64,000 bases of DNA from Melampsora larici-populina 98AG31. Lineage: Eukaryota; Basidiomycota; Pucciniomycetes; Pucciniales; Melampsoraceae. Made by a program: the position numbers and the translations under genes. This document shows positions 13,570-25,199 of this stretch, piece after piece (the stretch's first letter is position 1; every line of letters begins with the position of its first letter). The notes beneath the pieces were generated by a model, which saw only the letters and a list, made by a program, of their open reading frames with translations, was not told the DNA's origin and did not search any database. The DNA lies in contig NW_006768786.1 in NCBI RefSeq assembly GCF_000204055.1, positions 918,873 through 982,872 on the forward strand. The letters run 5' to 3'.

Positions 13570-14110
13570 TTAAGACTTGAGGGTGCCAGAGGCCTTCTCA
13601 GTTGGGTTGATATCAGGCAAGTATGGAGGCAGATACATTACATGTATATCTCTTTCTTCAGCCAGCTTGGCAATTGGCCCTCCATGGTAGATCCATGTAC
13701 TGTCCATGAACAACACAGAATTGGCTTGGGAATAGTGGTTCATTACCAGAAACTGCTGGCCAAAAATGATCATTATTGTGCATGGTAACTTACAAATCCC
13801 TGAAAAAATAGTAACCTTCTTGGTGTTTCAGAGCTAAAACTGCACCCCTGAAGATTACTGGGAGAAGCAAATATTGTTTCCCACCGCAACTCAATACATT
13901 TGGTACAATGCCCACAAGGAGCGCAGCCAAATATTCTTCCAAGAAAACTCTCCTGGACAGCACGCTTGTCTGCAGAGTCAATCAATCAGCTTGGATGCAT
14001 TGATACAGGATGTGATTCATGTGAAAGACAATTCACCTAAAAAGACTAGCATGTTTGAGGTCAAGGCCCATATGGCGTGTGAATATTGGACTTGCTGGGA
14101 GGCACATGGA
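13570..14110 (-). pseudogene. Degenerate Tc1/mariner-type DDE transposase
   Basis: Reading on the minus strand, 13773-13570 encodes the C-terminal catalytic core of a DDE_3 transposase: SVLFMDSTWIYHGGPIAKLA, then MYLPPYLPDINPTEK and GTLKS. FMD and LPD correspond to the second and third catalytic acids. Upstream, in shifted frames (13981-13790), are RRVFLEEYLAALLVG and YLLLPVIFRGAVLALKHQEG, matching the family's R..Y.R.P.G and .LLPA...G..AL...EG stretches. A still earlier fragment (MGLDLKHASLFRELSF, near 14065) resembles the segment before the first Asp. Frames change at least twice and the tail is cut by a stop, so the gene is dead. No terminal inverted repeats were found around it. Confidence 0.7.
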
Positions 14111-14720
14111 TTGGGGTGCAGAGTGTGTCTGAATTTGAGTGTCAGATTAGGTCAAGTCTTGAGGTCACTGGAAATTGTGATAAGGGAGCACCACTTTCTG
14201 GTGCAACAATAGATGCTGTGTCAATACTCTTCAAAGCAGAGACTGGGATTCCCATCAAGAAGCTCAAGCATAAAACCTTGATCTTTGTCCATGAAGGCTG
14301 TCTTCCTACCAAGCCTTTTGTATTGGTCTTTCTTTTACACTGGTCTATGGCTTTGTTTTTTCACAAGCCTTGTCATTTGCTCAATGGCTTTCATGCCTTT
14401 ATATCATAGTTAAGGGTTTTGTAGCCTTTATCATATTGTTAATGGTACACTGTTTTATAGGCGGGTTGGAGAGGGTTTGTTTTTTATCACACAAGCAATA
14501 TTGTCCCCCTTGGCCGATGCCTTGGGACTCTCACCAAACACTGTCCAATTCCCTTTTGGTGTTTTCATACCAACCAATCTGTAAGTTACAATAAGTCCCA
14601 TTTCATGAATTTACATATTAAACAGCTGCACAAAATGTGTCTTGAGCTTGGTTCAAGAAAGTCAAAAGTTGGATGTATGCATTTTTCAAGATAAAGCGGT
14701 CTGCTTTGCTTGATATCTTA
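14111..14720. other. Spacer without recognisable genes
   Basis: Short frames only. It may include the remaining upstream part of the decayed transposase and its non-coding flank. Confidence 0.4.
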
Positions 14721-14724
14721 GATG

Positions 14725-15526
14725 ACACCGCGAGAATCATTAAGTGTGAAACCGGATTGAGCAAAGTCGCGGTGTCCGGGTCCGCGACTTCCTTCAATCA
14801 CGGATCTCGTTTGCCATGGGTTTGCCATAGGTTTGCAAGCCCGTCTCGAGCTGCCCTCTACATAGTCATCCACTCAGGCTGTAGTATGGACTAATGGAGG
14901 TACCATATGTCTAGACTCTTGGAACATATACATAGGGCTATGACCCGGCCCTGGCCCTGACCGGCCGAGTGTGCCCGAGCGTTTTCTAGGTGAGGTCGAG
15001 GCCGAGCCCGGGGCCTCAAGTCCAGCCTGGGAATAGAAAAAAAGGCACCGGTACAGGGCTACTCGGGGCCGGGGCCGTCGCAAAAAATCTTTATGGAGGC
15101 AATCTTTTGGAAAAATTGACGTCATCAAGCATCCTTCCCGAGCTCTCAAACACGCTTTCAAGGGGATGGTCCGAGCCAGGGCCTGCCCGGTGCTGCCCGG
15201 CAGCATCCTTGAGTATTGCGTGGCCGAGGCCGGGCCTGAATCGGCCCCGGGGCCGGCCCTGACACTTCAGGGCCGGGTCATACCCCTACATATACATGAT
15301 AAAGCTCATGACTCATACATGATCTTGAGTGGTCTGAGGATATTGAAAGGAAAAACATGCATAACATGTACTGCAGCTCAGGCGGACAACTCGAGGGGAG
15401 CTTGATGCAAGCTAGCAAACCTATAGCAAACCTATGGCGAACAAGATCCGCAATTGAAGAAAGTCGCAGACCCAGACACCGCGGCTTTGCTCAATCGGGT
15501 TTCACACTTAATGATTCCCGCGGTGT
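14725..15526. mobile_element. Long-TIR non-autonomous element carrying a nested insertion
   Basis: The left end starts ACACCGCGAGAATCATTAAG and the right end, read in reverse complement, starts ACACCGCGGGAATCATTAAG. Similarity continues for roughly 115 bp with scattered mismatches, to the TTTGCCATAGGTTTGC region near 14835 and 15410. GATG sits immediately outside both ends (14721-14724 and 15527-15530), a possible 4-bp target duplication. Each arm also contains CGCGGTGTC, the reverse complement of its own tip, so the arms can fold on themselves. A GC-rich hAT-like element (14933-15288) is inserted inside; without it the element is about 440 bp. No transposase is encoded and the superfamily is not identified. 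Confidence 0.75.
14933..15288. mobile_element. Nested GC-rich hAT-like MITE, 356 bp
   Basis: The terminal repeats are TAGGGCTATGACCCGGCCCTG on the left and its near-exact reverse complement on the right (one mismatch in 21). CATATACA lies directly outside both ends (14925-14932 and 15289-15296), a perfect 8-bp target-site duplication, which is the hAT hallmark. TAGGG-type tips are also common in hAT elements. The interior is very GC-rich, built from GGCC/GGGCC motifs, unlike the surrounding AT-rich DNA. There is no coding capacity. It interrupts the long-TIR element and is therefore the younger insertion. Confidence 0.88.
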
Positions 15527-15530
15527 GATG

Positions 15531-17187
15531 AATGAAGAAGATGGGGAGCAAAAGGGCGGCCTGAGAGTCGCGCGCAATTGATTTAGTCCATAGGTTCAGA
15601 CGTAGTCACGATGAGATCACTTCACTGGGTATGGACAGCTTGTTGGCTCTTGCTCAAAGGCTATTTTGATAACTTATCGGTGAAAAGGTTCACGCAGATG
15701 ATCATCTGTTGCATTCTAAAAACTGGACATACCAAAATCGTAAACCGATGACAATTCAAAAAGGCCACAACAATAAAACAAAGCAAAAAAACAAACTAAA
15801 CAAACATGAGAAAACAAAAAAACGAAATCTTCATCTTAGATCAGAATTAGAAAAGTCTCATCGTTTGGTAAAAAGAGTTAAAATTCAAATTAATGAATCA
15901 TTCCTCTCGAACACGCTGATCGGTTAAGAAAAGGGCGTCGCCAATATGACTGTTGAGCTTGATATATTCATTTTTTTAATTCATCATTTCGATAGACGTG
16001 AAGATATGAGTGATGGGAAAGGAACGGATGAGGTCGTGTTGGGAAGAAAATTCGGATGCATTGCAAGGTTGTTTGACAAAAGGTGAGTCGGACGCCGGTA
16101 GCAAGTCGTTGATGACGGTGGTGGGTGGCTCTCGGAAGTGGAAGGGGTCAAGCGATTAAATACTCCGCTGGAACTGAACCACAATCTGAGCGGTTGTCCC
16201 TATCATCACGTGCTGAATAGGTTTCCACATACAGACCGTTGCAACGTGTAATTGGAGATGTCACGTCAAGGAATTCAACAAATACGAAACACGCACTTGG
16301 GAAGAATGTGACAGAGCTCCATGAAAGGTCTTTGGTGTCAAAACAATCTTCACAATCTTTAACACGATGTGTTTACAAAATGTGGATTGCCTTTGAGATT
16401 CAACCCATTTTCGTATTCAGAGACTTGCTGGTCAATTCATGGTTGAATTCCTTGGTATACTCTGGGTGTTCAACAACTGCAGTTAGAGAAGAAAAAGGAC
16501 TGGTATGTCTGGTCTACGTATAAGCCTGGCTTCTTGGCTATCAAGTATGATGTAAAACTATTGTCGACATCTATCTCCTGGAAATATGATCGCGGCTCAC
16601 ATTTTATGTATGTGAAATGGATGCGTGGATGTAGAACACGCAGTTCATATCTTTGCAAAACTATCCTGAAAAACGTAATCACATATTAAACAAAGCGTTC
16701 AAGTTGTCTCTCATCGTCCCACTTGTGCTAATTGAATGATATTGAATGATTTATCACTCATGTATGAGACTCCTTTCAAGTGGCTAGGTTTCTTTGTGTC
16801 TCATTTATCACTGTCAATCTTCAAGCTTTCGAAGAGATGAATGAAAAATTGATCAACTCAAAGTCCCAAAACTCAGCTCAAGTAAGGCCCTCGCGAGGCC
16901 AATGTTGAATTTGTAGTACAAAATTCCCCATCATTCACATCAATCACAGAAGACGCAGTTCAACTATTTTTTTCATTTCAAAACATGAAAACCCACAAAG
17001 CAAAAAGAAAATGAAGAACAGAGGAGAATATAAGACGATTGTGAACTCCTCAAAACGTATCCAGATCTGTATGTTTGTATAAATGCTTCAGATCTGCTTA
17101 TCTTTGTAAAAGTCATTGGTCTTATCGAAAAATATAAATTTGCTACCTTTTTTTGTTGGTTACTTCTTTTTTGTGAAAAAGGGTGTT
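15531..17187. other. Spacer downstream of the fasciclin gene
   Basis: No supported gene was seen. An A-rich low-complexity tract lies around 15740-15830. The last part before 17188 presumably holds the 3' untranslated region and polyadenylation site of the minus-strand fasciclin gene. Confidence 0.45.
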
Positions 17188-19324
17188 TCAAAGATAGTGA
17201 ACACCGAGGAACATGAAGATTGAGGAAATTAGAGTGATGAAGGAAATTGAAGACTTGTGGCTTCCAGCTGAGTTTTGGGCACCTAATGAAGCAGGCGATG
17301 TTCCGACAGGAGTGATTCCAACAGTCTCGGTCTAAGACAGAAAACATAAGTTCGAATAGATGTCTAGGAACCAGTACCAAATTACTCACATCGTTGTTTG
17401 TGTTAGGAATAGGAAACGTCGGAGTAGAGTTAGAAGCTTCAAAAAGTCCATCAACTAAATGAATCACACCAGACTTTGTCAAGATATCAGATTGAACAAT
17501 CTTGATGGTCTTGTTTCCCAACGTCGCAGTTGTCTCGGCTCCGTCCTTGGCGAAGTGGATCTGACCTCCTCCGGCTGAAACTGCTTCGGTCACATTGCCA
17601 ATGACTGTCGAGTAAAGTACGGTACCCTATTTTCAAGAGTGTGCTAACGTTAGCCAAAAGATTGTCAGAGAAGAATATTTTATCGACTCACGTTCACAAG
17701 GTGGTTGATGAGGATGCTTTGCAGGTTGCTGACGTTACCAGCGCTGCTCATTGCGGCATTGACTAACACGATCAATTTTTGTACGAAGGAACGTTAATCG
17801 AAGACTTCGAGGACATCAGAGTCACAAAGGCTGCTTACTGGGTGCAAAGATGGTTAAACCAGGAGTTTGGTCCAAATTTTGGAAAAGTTGAGGAGAGGCT
17901 CCATTGACAGCAGAGACTAAACTCGAGAGCTCAGGAATCCCAGCAGCAACAGTTGCAATGGTTCCAGGAACAGTCAATGCAGTTGAGATCATCTAGATCA
18001 AAGACCACATTAGAAGGAAAATCCGCGAGGTTATCAGTGGATGTGATTTGACGTGGTGAGCATATAACATATGGGCCCGAACTCCGAGAGATACTCACTG
18101 CGAGTTGGAGATTAGAGACTTGAGTAGTGTTGTTGATTGTGATGTTTCGGGTGGGTTCGATGACGGTGAGCGAGTTCTGGTCGCCGGCGAAGACAATGGC
18201 TTGAGAGTCATTTCCGGCTGAAGCAGGGAAAAAATGTTCAGTCTTGGCCAACGCGCGCAAGAAGAGAAAGTATGATACTCACGTAGGTTCACGTACGGTT
18301 CACCGGCCAAAGAGCTACGAACAATGGCATGGCCACCAGCCGGGAGTGAAGCCGAGTTCAAAAAGCCCGGTAGAACGTGGTACTTGAGTAGGGCTTGTAC
18401 GTCGGCAGTGTTATTGGAGCCGGTAACGTTGCCGAGTGCCGAGAGAGCCTCATTGGATGGCGCGAGGACAGTGTGATTCCCTTCGGAGAGAGAGTTGACT
18501 AAACCTTGACCGCCGGGGGAGGCGAGTAAGGCGGCAAGTGAGGTAAGACCCGCGGCTCCAAGGGCGTTAGTGACAGTGGTACCATAGTCACTCAACCCAG
18601 TGGTACCATTGGCATTGGCAGTGCCATTCGCATTGGCAGTACCGTTGGCATTCGTGCTGTTGCCGGCAGGAGCTGGACGAACACACAAGCAAAAATTGAT
18701 ATGAGAGACAAGCCGGTAAGGTCAGCACCATGCCACAAGACAGAAAAACGCTTGAATGTGGAGTTTGTAATAAATCTAAGACTAAAGAGGTGGACCACTG
18801 GGAAGAAAGGTACTTTATAGTATTGTGACGCGCTGTTGAATGAACGTCACGAGTTCATCAACGGAGTATAACAACTCTTGGATAAGATGTGGTATTCAAT
18901 GAGACGTGATAGTGTGATTAAGGCCTGACGGAGATGTAAATTTTGAAATGATTGGATTTTACCTGTTGTACCATTATTGGAGGCACCGCAGATCGAGTTC
19001 ACATACTGAAGACCATCTAGATTGTCGGATGAGTTACAGTGGTCCCTAGATACAAGGAAGAATGGTCAGTTTGGGCTGGAGTGAGAAACGCAATTACTTG
19101 AAAGAGGCATCAGATTGGTCGTCATCAAGTGAAGAGCAGACTAACTTTAAACATTGGTCATAAGCACTGGCGAAGATTGAAATTGAAGAACAATAACCTT
19201 CAGAGACTTTGACACGAGCGCAATTTTGAATACAAGGTGAAGCAGTTGAAGGAACTTGAGTAGATACGTGATTGATGAGATGAAGATAAAGGAAAGGCAA
19301 AGAGATGAGAGTAGAGGAATGCAT
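17188..19324 (-). CDS. GPI-anchored fasciclin (FAS1) domain protein with Cys-rich N-terminus
   Basis: Fasciclin proteins are extracellular adhesion or cell-wall proteins. The ATG at 19322-19324 begins a signal peptide (MHSSTLISLPFLYLHLINHV). A Cys-rich module with seven Cys follows (SPCIQNC, GYC, DQCLKLVC, DHC, SIC), resembling a CFEM domain, and then a short N-glycosylation-rich linker of NAxANGT units. FAS1 domain 1 shows HTVLAPSNEAL, KYHVLPG and NQNSL-type spacing. Domain 2 runs from AGIPELSSLV through PGLTIFAPS, INHLVNGTVLYSTV and SGVIHLVDGLF. The tail is Ser-rich and ends in a hydrophobic stretch (SSISFITLISSIFMFLGVHY-L) typical of a GPI signal. About eight exons with clean GT/AG sites join in frame; exon 1 is 19098-19324. 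The stop is at 17188-17190. The CFEM assignment is tentative. Confidence 0.85.
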
Positions 19325-21543
19325 GATGACTATCAAACTGAGGGATGAAGACGAGTCTTGATGTTGTCAGAGTGTTCAAGGGACAGAATGGTGAATGCTA
19401 TAATCTGAGTGAAGAGTGAGATGACGGAAAACAAGTATGACCCGATTGATTGACTAAATATTAGATTGTATAGTAGGATGCGATGATGAGGATGTTAAAT
19501 GGTTTTTGTGGATGATGGAAAAACAAGTGAAGGGGGTGATGTTGTAAATGGATGGCAGTTTATATGGTTTGCTGATTACCATTCTGAGCTCACAATTGTA
19601 GCACAGCCATCGGATTGCTTTTCAAGAAACACAAACAATGGATCGACGCTGAGGTTTGGCTGCAACCCTACCTAACGTTGAAATCCACCTACCAATAGTG
19701 TCATTCAAATTGCTATTGGATAGTTGAGAGCCGAGGGGGCGCGAGCTTACCGAAGGGGTTGAAGATGAGTGGAGAGGAAGCAAGGAGATGACGAAGAGAT
19801 TCTTGCTTAGCTAAGAAACTCATCTTCGTCATCATCATCATGATTCAAGTCCATTCATCTGATCATGAACACTCCGATGTTTGCCGCCAAAATTTTAGTT
19901 CTCGCTCTTCATCCTGCTTATGTGTGTTTTCGAACGGAACCGAGCGGAGTCTTGAGGTTTACCATTTCAATGGGCCTCTTTGGCAACGTTCTCGTCAACC
20001 TTACAGACTCTAAACTTCAGTCCAAGAGCAATTCATTAACTGGAACTAAGTATGTAGATGATCCAAAGTCGGTCTTGAAAGCTGGAGAGGATATCTGGGC
20101 TATCTTGACCCTCAATCAGTTAATCCATCTCCGACTTTGAACTCATTTGACTCGCACTTAAGGGCTTTATGTTCTTAGAGTTTTGAAGTTCTATTGGACT
20201 TGGTCAGGAAGAAGTATTAGTTGACAATGTGATCTTCAAATGTGATCATCAAATGTGATCATTGGAACCATCATCACCTGTGGTAATTCCTTGGCTGTTT
20301 GATATATCATCAAATTGAAGTTGGATCAATTTCTGGTAAATCACGATGACCAACTCAATTCATTGTTTCGAGTCCCCGACGATGACCTTGATTCTGCTCA
20401 AAGGTTGAGGATATGTTACAAACTCAGATCAGTTGACAATCAAACCTGTTGAACTCGGAGAAATCATCGAAATGTAAAATTATTCGGGTCAAGTGACCAG
20501 TCCAAGAAGACGATCCTCATTCTCGGAAAGGTTTTATGAGTCATCCAAGTCAGATGAAATTCAAGGATTTCATAGCGATCAATCTTTGCTCCTGAAGAAG
20601 CAAAGTCTTTTTGATGGTTATGTTCGATATACATTTCGTGTACTAGAAGAAACGAAAGCTCTCGCCACACAAGCACATCTTTGCATTCTGTTCAGATTGA
20701 TAAAGCCAATCCACCAAGTAGTAATTAAGCTTGTCAGGACACTTTTTACACCCTCACCACAATTGGGGTACGCTGCTACCTATGCACTACCTCGCATAAG
20801 TCTGGCTCCAATGAGGTTATGAACCGACTCATGCCTGAGCCTATCGTTCGCTATACCAAGGCACATTACAGTACATACAATAAATCGACCAACGATACTT
20901 GTTGTCATTGAATTGTTTGATTCCCAATGATCGATCAAACAATACCTTGTCCAAACGAGCCAGAACCGAGTTTGTCTCACTGAGATGTTAAAATCTTACA
21001 AAATGTGTTTGCGGTCAAGTTGATAAACTTAACCATCAAGTCCCTCGCTGCTTCTACACGCAGACTCGGGGACTGAATCCCAATGACATTTCAAACGTTT
21101 TTTCATTTCATCGATGTCATCGATAAACTTTCACTCGAACCCTTGAGCCACATACGTAGCCAAGTCATTTGCACCTGAAACTATGTTCCAGAGCAATAAC
21201 AGTTGAACAACTGTGGATCATTGCTCAGCGAGTCTATGATACACAGCAGACGGAGGATCAATCCCCATCGTCCCAGCAGCGCAGAATGGCCAGAAAAATC
21301 TACAAATAGCAAGCATCCAGCCGTCTTCTCTTCCACCTCATTCACTTTCATTCATTATCTATCATAAGCAAGTTTTTCTTTAGTCGCATTCAAACAAAAT
21401 ATTATATCCAACTTTTGACTGTCTTAACTCAGACTCTTATATTTATTCAAGTTTTGCATCGTATATAAACTTTATCATAACTCATACTTTTCTTCATCAT
21501 CATCAAACTTCAACCGCACATATTTATTTATATATATTCCATC
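19325..21543. other. Intergenic region between the fasciclin gene and the repeat protein
   Basis: The part next to 19324 is the presumed fasciclin promoter. A 91-residue open frame (19865-20140, +) has an ATG and a mildly hydrophobic start but no family signature and no flanking splice pattern, so it is left uncalled. Near 20228-20263 a TGTGATCATCAAA-like unit is repeated about three times. The end of the region holds the promoter of the gene at 21544. Confidence 0.5.
21461..21469 (+). promoter_or_regulatory. Likely TATA box of the repeat-protein gene
   Basis: GTATATAAA lies 75-83 bp upstream of the ATG at 21544, at a plausible distance for a short 5' leader. It is identified by motif and position only. 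Confidence 0.5.
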
Positions 21544-22921
21544 ATGCAACGCTCAGCTTTATTAGGATTTGTCGTCTTGGCTTTACATGAATTGTCTGTT
21601 GAAGCCCTTCCATCAGCTTCGATCTCTGCATCAGCATCTGCCTCTGCATCGGCATCAGCCAGCGCCTACGTAAGAAATAAATTCCCTTGAACATTTCCTT
21701 GATTCAAAATTACATTCACTTATAAAGGTGATCCAAGAATGAAGAAACTGATAATTAATGCTAATCTATATAGTCGTCGACCTCCAGTACTGGTGGTACT
21801 AAGCTTTGCAAATGCGAGGACACTGGAAAACCCATTCCTTGCAAACCGGGCCAAACTCCCACCATAACCAGTCCTACGGGTACGCCTCCAAACCCTTCAC
21901 CACCAATCACTAGCGGGGGTAGCGACGATAGCTACACAGGCGGCTCTCCATATCCAAGCAACGCCAGTCAAAATGTGCCCGATACGAGTACTCCTCCCTC
22001 GGGCCCGGGGAGCGCTAGCGGATATCCTTCACCACCAGTTATCACTAGCGGGGGTAGCAATTATCCTTCAACACCACCAATCACTAGCGGGGGTAGCGAT
22101 TATCCTTCCACACCATCTACCACTAGCGGGGGTAGCGGATATCCTTCACCACCAGTTATCACTAGCGGGGGTAGCGATTATCCTTCAACACCACCAGTCA
22201 CTAGCGGGAATAGCGATTATCCTTCCACACCATCTACCACTAGCGGGGGTGGCGAATATCCAACAGGGAGCTATCCGAAGTCAAGCAACGCTGGTCAAAA
22301 TTTGCCCAATGTGAATGCTCCTGCCTCAGGCCCGGGGGGTGGTATCGACAACAGCTACACAGGCAGCAATCCATATCCAACTAATAGCAACACCACTCAA
22401 AGTTTGCCCGGTGGAAATGCTGGCTCAAGTCTTAACCCGCCAACGGACAGCGCAACATATCCATCAGGTGACAATTCACCGGTCGGTAATGAATGTGACG
22501 AAGATTCTGGATCATACCCTGGCAATGATTCCGTCATGAAATCCAATCTCACCAATGGACCATCTGGTCCTGGTGGTGTTTCATCTGGAGACCTGGGCTC
22601 CTCAAAAGGCTGCCCAACCAAAGATAACGGTACCACCACAGCCACACCCAACAGTCCTTCAAGCTCACCTTATCCTTCTGGAAACACTAGCACGCCTACA
22701 CCCGCTGGAAACTCGACCAGTCCATACCCAGACGGTGACCCAGACATAACTTCGCCTGTGAGTGAACAAGTATAATGTTTATAGCTTCTCTTGCTTCCTC
22801 TGACTGGTTTCTTTTTTGAAAATAATAGACTAGCATGGGTTTGCGTGTCATGGGCAGTGCCACTGGCTTAGCTGCATGTGCTTTCAGTATTGCCTCAGGA
22901 CTGGCAGTCTTGTTTGTTTGA
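21544..22921 (+). CDS. Secreted Ser/Pro/Gly/Thr-rich tandem-repeat protein with GPI signal
   Basis: Exon 1 (21544-21669) encodes a signal peptide (MQRSALLGFVVLALHELSVE-A) followed by a Ser-Ala run. Exon 2 starts at 21774 with a small Cys-containing segment (KLCKCEDTGKPIPCKPG) and then six consecutive 13-residue repeats (about 22017-22250) of the type YPSTPPITSGGS, followed by Asn/Gly/Ser/Pro-rich sequence with many N-glycosylation sites. Exon 3 (22829-22921) encodes a hydrophobic tail (MGSATGLAACAFSIASGLAV) that ends the protein, as in GPI-anchored wall proteins. Two in-frame donors, GTGAGT at 22758 and GTATAA at 22770, could end exon 2 and differ by four codons (VSEQ). The likely role is structural or surface, at the cell wall. 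No enzyme domain was seen. Confidence 0.82.
22017..22250 (+). repeat. In-frame 39-bp tandem repeats with 117-bp higher-order duplication
   Basis: Six units of 13 codons follow one another. Units 1-3 (GYPSPPV..., NYPSTPPI..., DYPSTPST...) recur as units 4-6 in the same order with few changes. A three-unit block of about 117 bp was therefore duplicated after the basic unit had already diversified. Confidence 0.85.
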
Positions 22922-24615
22922 GATCCACTGCTTTATTGAGAGGAAAGGTAATTCTGAGACCTTTGAGAAACTTTTATTGAAATGCAACATACCTAAAAAC
23001 CTATTAGATATCTTCTACAGCCATGATGGCCAGTTTATATTATAAAGGGGAGATGATGTCACACTTACAAAACATATCATTCACATCTTCTCCAACCAAT
23101 TCCAGATGGACAATTTCTCTTCCATCATGTTCATAGAGATTTTTCAAATTGCTTTTGTTTTCTTTATTACTTCAAAAGAAATCCGGAAAAAAATCTGTTT
23201 CTTGAATCTTGATTTTATTCAAAAGAAAATTGTATGTCTTCATTGAAAAAAAATCATTCTTTTGAACCATTGTTCTTCACCAAAAAAAACATGATCCACA
23301 AAAAAACTTTGTTTACTTAAACTTACATTGTTCATTTTTTTTCTTCAACAAATGTCAACTTACTTGTGATCTTATGAAAATTTTATACATTTTTAGACTT
23401 TTTCCATTATTTGTTGGAAATAACATTAAATTCACTTGTTACAAAAGTCAACATGTTTGATGTGTCATTATTGCCTGAAGATTGAGGAGTTTGAATTTGA
23501 TTGATCCTTCTTTGGACTGTGTCTTGTTCAGTCATTATAATATCATATTCATTTCCAATTGTGGCAATCTTTATTTAGGTCTTATTCAGGCTTTGACCTA
23601 GTGTGTGTGGGGGTTCCATAGGCCACAGACTGCCTGACCAAGAAAGGACTTTTGTGGGTAGGGGCAGGCAGTGGCCATGAGAACTTCTTGACTTTGTGTT
23701 TCTCTGGATTATGTGAATGGCCAAGAACACCATAAGACCTGATAATGATGTGCTACATATCAGCATACTTTTCCATAACCTCAAGTATGTGAAATTGGGT
23801 AAAAGGTAAACCAAGCTAAGTTTTGGGAGGAATAGGAATGTGAGAAAGGTTATTAAGTAAGGTGAAAGCTTTGAGTCAAAGCTGATTTGTAGGACTCCTA
23901 ACAGTATTTGAGATATTAGTATAGTGATGAGATTGAGAAGATGGGAAAGTACTTGCCCTCTTTCCAACAGATGCGGAAAGGGAGTGATTGGGAGGTGAGG
24001 GTACATCTATATCAAGCCACTTCAATAACACAACAAGGATGATGTACACTAAAATTGGTTGGGAATATCAAACACAAACACTGGCATTGCAACTCATAAA
24101 AGAGAAGGATCAAAAATAGATGAGATTATAAAATAAAAACCACAGCTTTCATTCCACATTCCACAGTTACCTGTTCTCCTTGTGACAGTCTTGATTGTCT
24201 TTCAACAGATCTTTCTTTATTTCATAGAGCGTATGAATTTCACAACTTCTTGGTTTGCTGTATCTCTTAGCACTTATGCCTATTAAACTTTACCTGTTTT
24301 CTTAATACTCCTTCTTTTCTTTATGTATCTTCTATACCGTTCACACTTTTTGTGACTATCTGTAAAGTGGGTGGAATAGTTTTTGAAAAATGAAACAGTC
24401 TTATTTCTTTTTGGAAGTGTTCAACATAAATCTTTGGATTTATGAAAGCACATCTGAAGTGTATGAGTGATCTGAGGCGTACAGAACTGTGGAGATGAAA
24501 ATTTCCACAGTTGTATTGCCTGCCTTTCTGGAAGGCCTGATATTGTCATGGCTCCATGCTATTGGACTCATACACTGTGTCACCTGTCCTGATGGAACTC
24601 ATAGTGACTTTGTCA
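22922..24615. other. AT-rich spacer
   Basis: Long A and T runs and short frames only. A minus-strand frame at 23575-24006 is leucine-rich and low in complexity, with no recognised domain, and is not called. Confidence 0.45.
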
Positions 24616-24880
24616 GGACCCCGATATGCTCCTAAAAGGGGGGCTGATCTAGAATTGTGACTTTTGAGCTTCCACAGAGATATGACACATGGGATTATGT
24701 ATATAGCTTGCGTGATTTCTGCAAGGTTCTGCCCAGTTCAGAGTTGCTAAAGCTTTGATACATCTGATTGGAAGGATTAAACTTGTCTTAGAGCTATGGG
24801 TAAAGATAGGGACAAGATTCCCTGGAAGCTCAAAAGTCACATTTTCAGACACTACCCCTTATAGGAGCATACTAGGGTCC
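24616..24880. mobile_element. Short inverted-repeat element, 265 bp
   Basis: The left end GGACCC..TATGCTCCTA.AAGGGG matches the reverse complement of the right end with about four differences in 26 bp. A second conserved block further in, GTGACTTTTGAGCTTCCA, is present on both arms (near 24657 and 24836). TTGT occurs just outside slightly extended ends and might be a target duplication. Little sequence separates the arms, so the whole unit could form one long imperfect hairpin. It is non-coding and of unknown superfamily. Confidence 0.6.
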
Positions 24881-25199
24881 GGTTGTGCCTTTGACCACCA
24901 GTGTCAACCAGTTAAATTGCCAAAGTATACACATGTTTTCTGAAATTTTCTTCAGTCAACATTACATATGATATCTTGGTAAAGGAGAGCATTTCAAAGG
25001 TGCTATCTGGCATGGACAAAAGTTTCAAGATTGACATGTGTTTCTATTTTTCAGCCTATCAACTTTTCTCTTGAACCAAGAATTTTGCGCAAAAAAGGAA
25101 AAATAAGCAAAATGTATGAATGATTAAATTTCTAGAATTTTGAAAGACTTTCAAAAGAACAAATCAACACCTTTCTTCTAGCATGAGGGTTTTAGATAA

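Noticed and set aside
14990..15405. GC-rich plus-strand frames encoding Pro/Arg/Gly-rich peptides
   Set aside because: They come from the GGCC-rich interior of the nested MITE and its flank and have no protein-family features.
19865..20140. 91-residue plus-strand frame as a small secreted protein
   Set aside because: The N-terminus is only mildly hydrophobic, there is no splice continuation, Cys pattern or family match, and composition is like the surrounding spacer.
22397..22651. Minus-strand frame of 84 residues
   Set aside because: It is the antisense shadow of the repeat-rich wall-protein gene.
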